Under the pieces are notes generated by a model that searched no databases, was not told where the DNA came from, and saw only the letters and a program-made list of their open reading frames with translations. From NCBI GenBank assembly GCA_027294815.1, contig JAPULP010000085.1:1-5230 (forward strand): a stretch of 5,230 nt of DNA, written 5' to 3'. The position numbers and the translations under genes are program-made. This document shows positions 4,946-5,230 of the stretch, piece after piece. The stretch comes from Gemmatimonadota bacterium. Lineage in GTDB: Bacteria; Gemmatimonadota; Gemmatimonadetes; Gemmatimonadales; GWC2-71-9. How positions within the stretch are numbered: position 1 is the first letter of the stretch; every line of letters begins with the position of its first letter.

Positions 4946-5230
4946 AATTCCCGGTCGAATCTTGGAGTATGTTGGCGCCCGGTTGGGCCGGAAGAGGTAT
5001 CTGTACGGGGGTTGGTGCCTCCACCTGCCCCTCGAGCACCGAGGTGGGCACGGCGCTCGACGCGCTCATTCCGGAAAGAACGAGAGACAAACCGAGAAAA
5101 ATTCCCCCGCACCACCACGACATCTTCGTAAGAATGGTGGTTGCTTGACGGCCGCCCAAAAACGAATCGGTGGAGGCGCCACCACCCATGGCGGCGAGGC
5201 CCCCACCCTTCCCCGCCTGCAACAACACGA
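4944..5230 (-). CDS. secG: Preprotein translocase subunit SecG, C-terminal part
   Basis: SecG is the small accessory subunit of the SecYEG channel and assists SecA-driven protein export across the inner membrane. The gene enters from the right edge; 94 residues are visible and the first transmembrane helix is missing. The codon at 5226-5228 is GTG, but it is an internal valine rather than a start, because the family motif (V)LLQAGKGGGLAAMGGG follows immediately and normally lies after helix 1. The next block, STDSFLGGRQATTILTKMSWW, is the conserved cytoplasmic loop. Helix 2 covers about visible residues 38-56 (WWCGGIFLGLSLVLS). A Pro/Ser-rich tail of about 38 residues ends the protein. The stop TAG is 16 bp before the proposed carA start, so the two genes are very likely in one transcript. 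Confidence 0.92.
   Translation of the reverse strand, partial: VLLQAGKGGGLAAMGGGASTDSFLGGRQATTILTKMSWWCGGIFLGLSLVLSGMSASSAVPTSVLEGQVEAPTPVQIPLPAQPGANILQDSTGN

Noticed and set aside
4855..5118. Minus-strand open frame between secG and carA frames, whose TGA overlaps the TTG at 4856-4858
   Set aside because: It overlaps secG and the carA N-terminus out of frame, is Arg-rich and matches nothing; the overlap with TTG is not a coupling signal because real CarA begins further upstream.

Overview
The window is a dense bacterial chromosomal segment with every gene on the minus strand, so it reads from right to left. In transcription order it holds the 3' part of secG (SecYEG translocase), carA (small subunit of carbamoyl-phosphate synthase), a gene for an HU/IHF-type nucleoid protein, moaD and moaE (the two subunits of molybdopterin synthase), trmL (tRNA wobble 2'-O-methyltransferase), mdh (lactate-dehydrogenase-like malate dehydrogenase), sdhC (five-helix cytochrome b558-type membrane anchor) and the 5' part of sdhA (flavoprotein). 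There are no RNA genes, mobile elements, CRISPR arrays or phage genes. All gaps between genes are about 110 bp or shorter.

The sequence is GC-rich. The single-anchor, b558-type succinate dehydrogenase with SdhC before SdhA, the LDH-like malate dehydrogenase, and the order secG-carA-HU suggest a Gemmatimonadota-like or related environmental bacterium. This is an impression from family resemblance, not a proven placement; no rRNA or other phylogenetic marker is present.

The left half (1-2073) is a TCA-cycle block: malate dehydrogenase followed by succinate dehydrogenase, with sdhB expected beyond the left edge. The middle (2095-3300) is a compact moaD-moaE-trmL run; moaD and moaE are separated by only 3 bp. 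The right part (3409-5230) holds HU, carA and secG. The genes are conserved housekeeping genes, and I do not see an undescribed multi-gene system.

The points that deserve attention lie at the junctions. (1) carA has no ATG, GTG or TTG that could give a complete protein; the best start is CTG at 4925-4927. (2) A near-consensus sigma-70 promoter (TTGACA, 17 bp, TAATAT) lies across the carA stop codon and should drive HU; its predicted transcription start falls in a run of seven C, followed by a hairpin and a T6 run. (3) A candidate promoter before moaD has a perfect inverted repeat filling its spacer. (4) A C-run/G-run hairpin at the moaD-moaE junction covers the moaE ribosome-binding site and suggests translational coupling.
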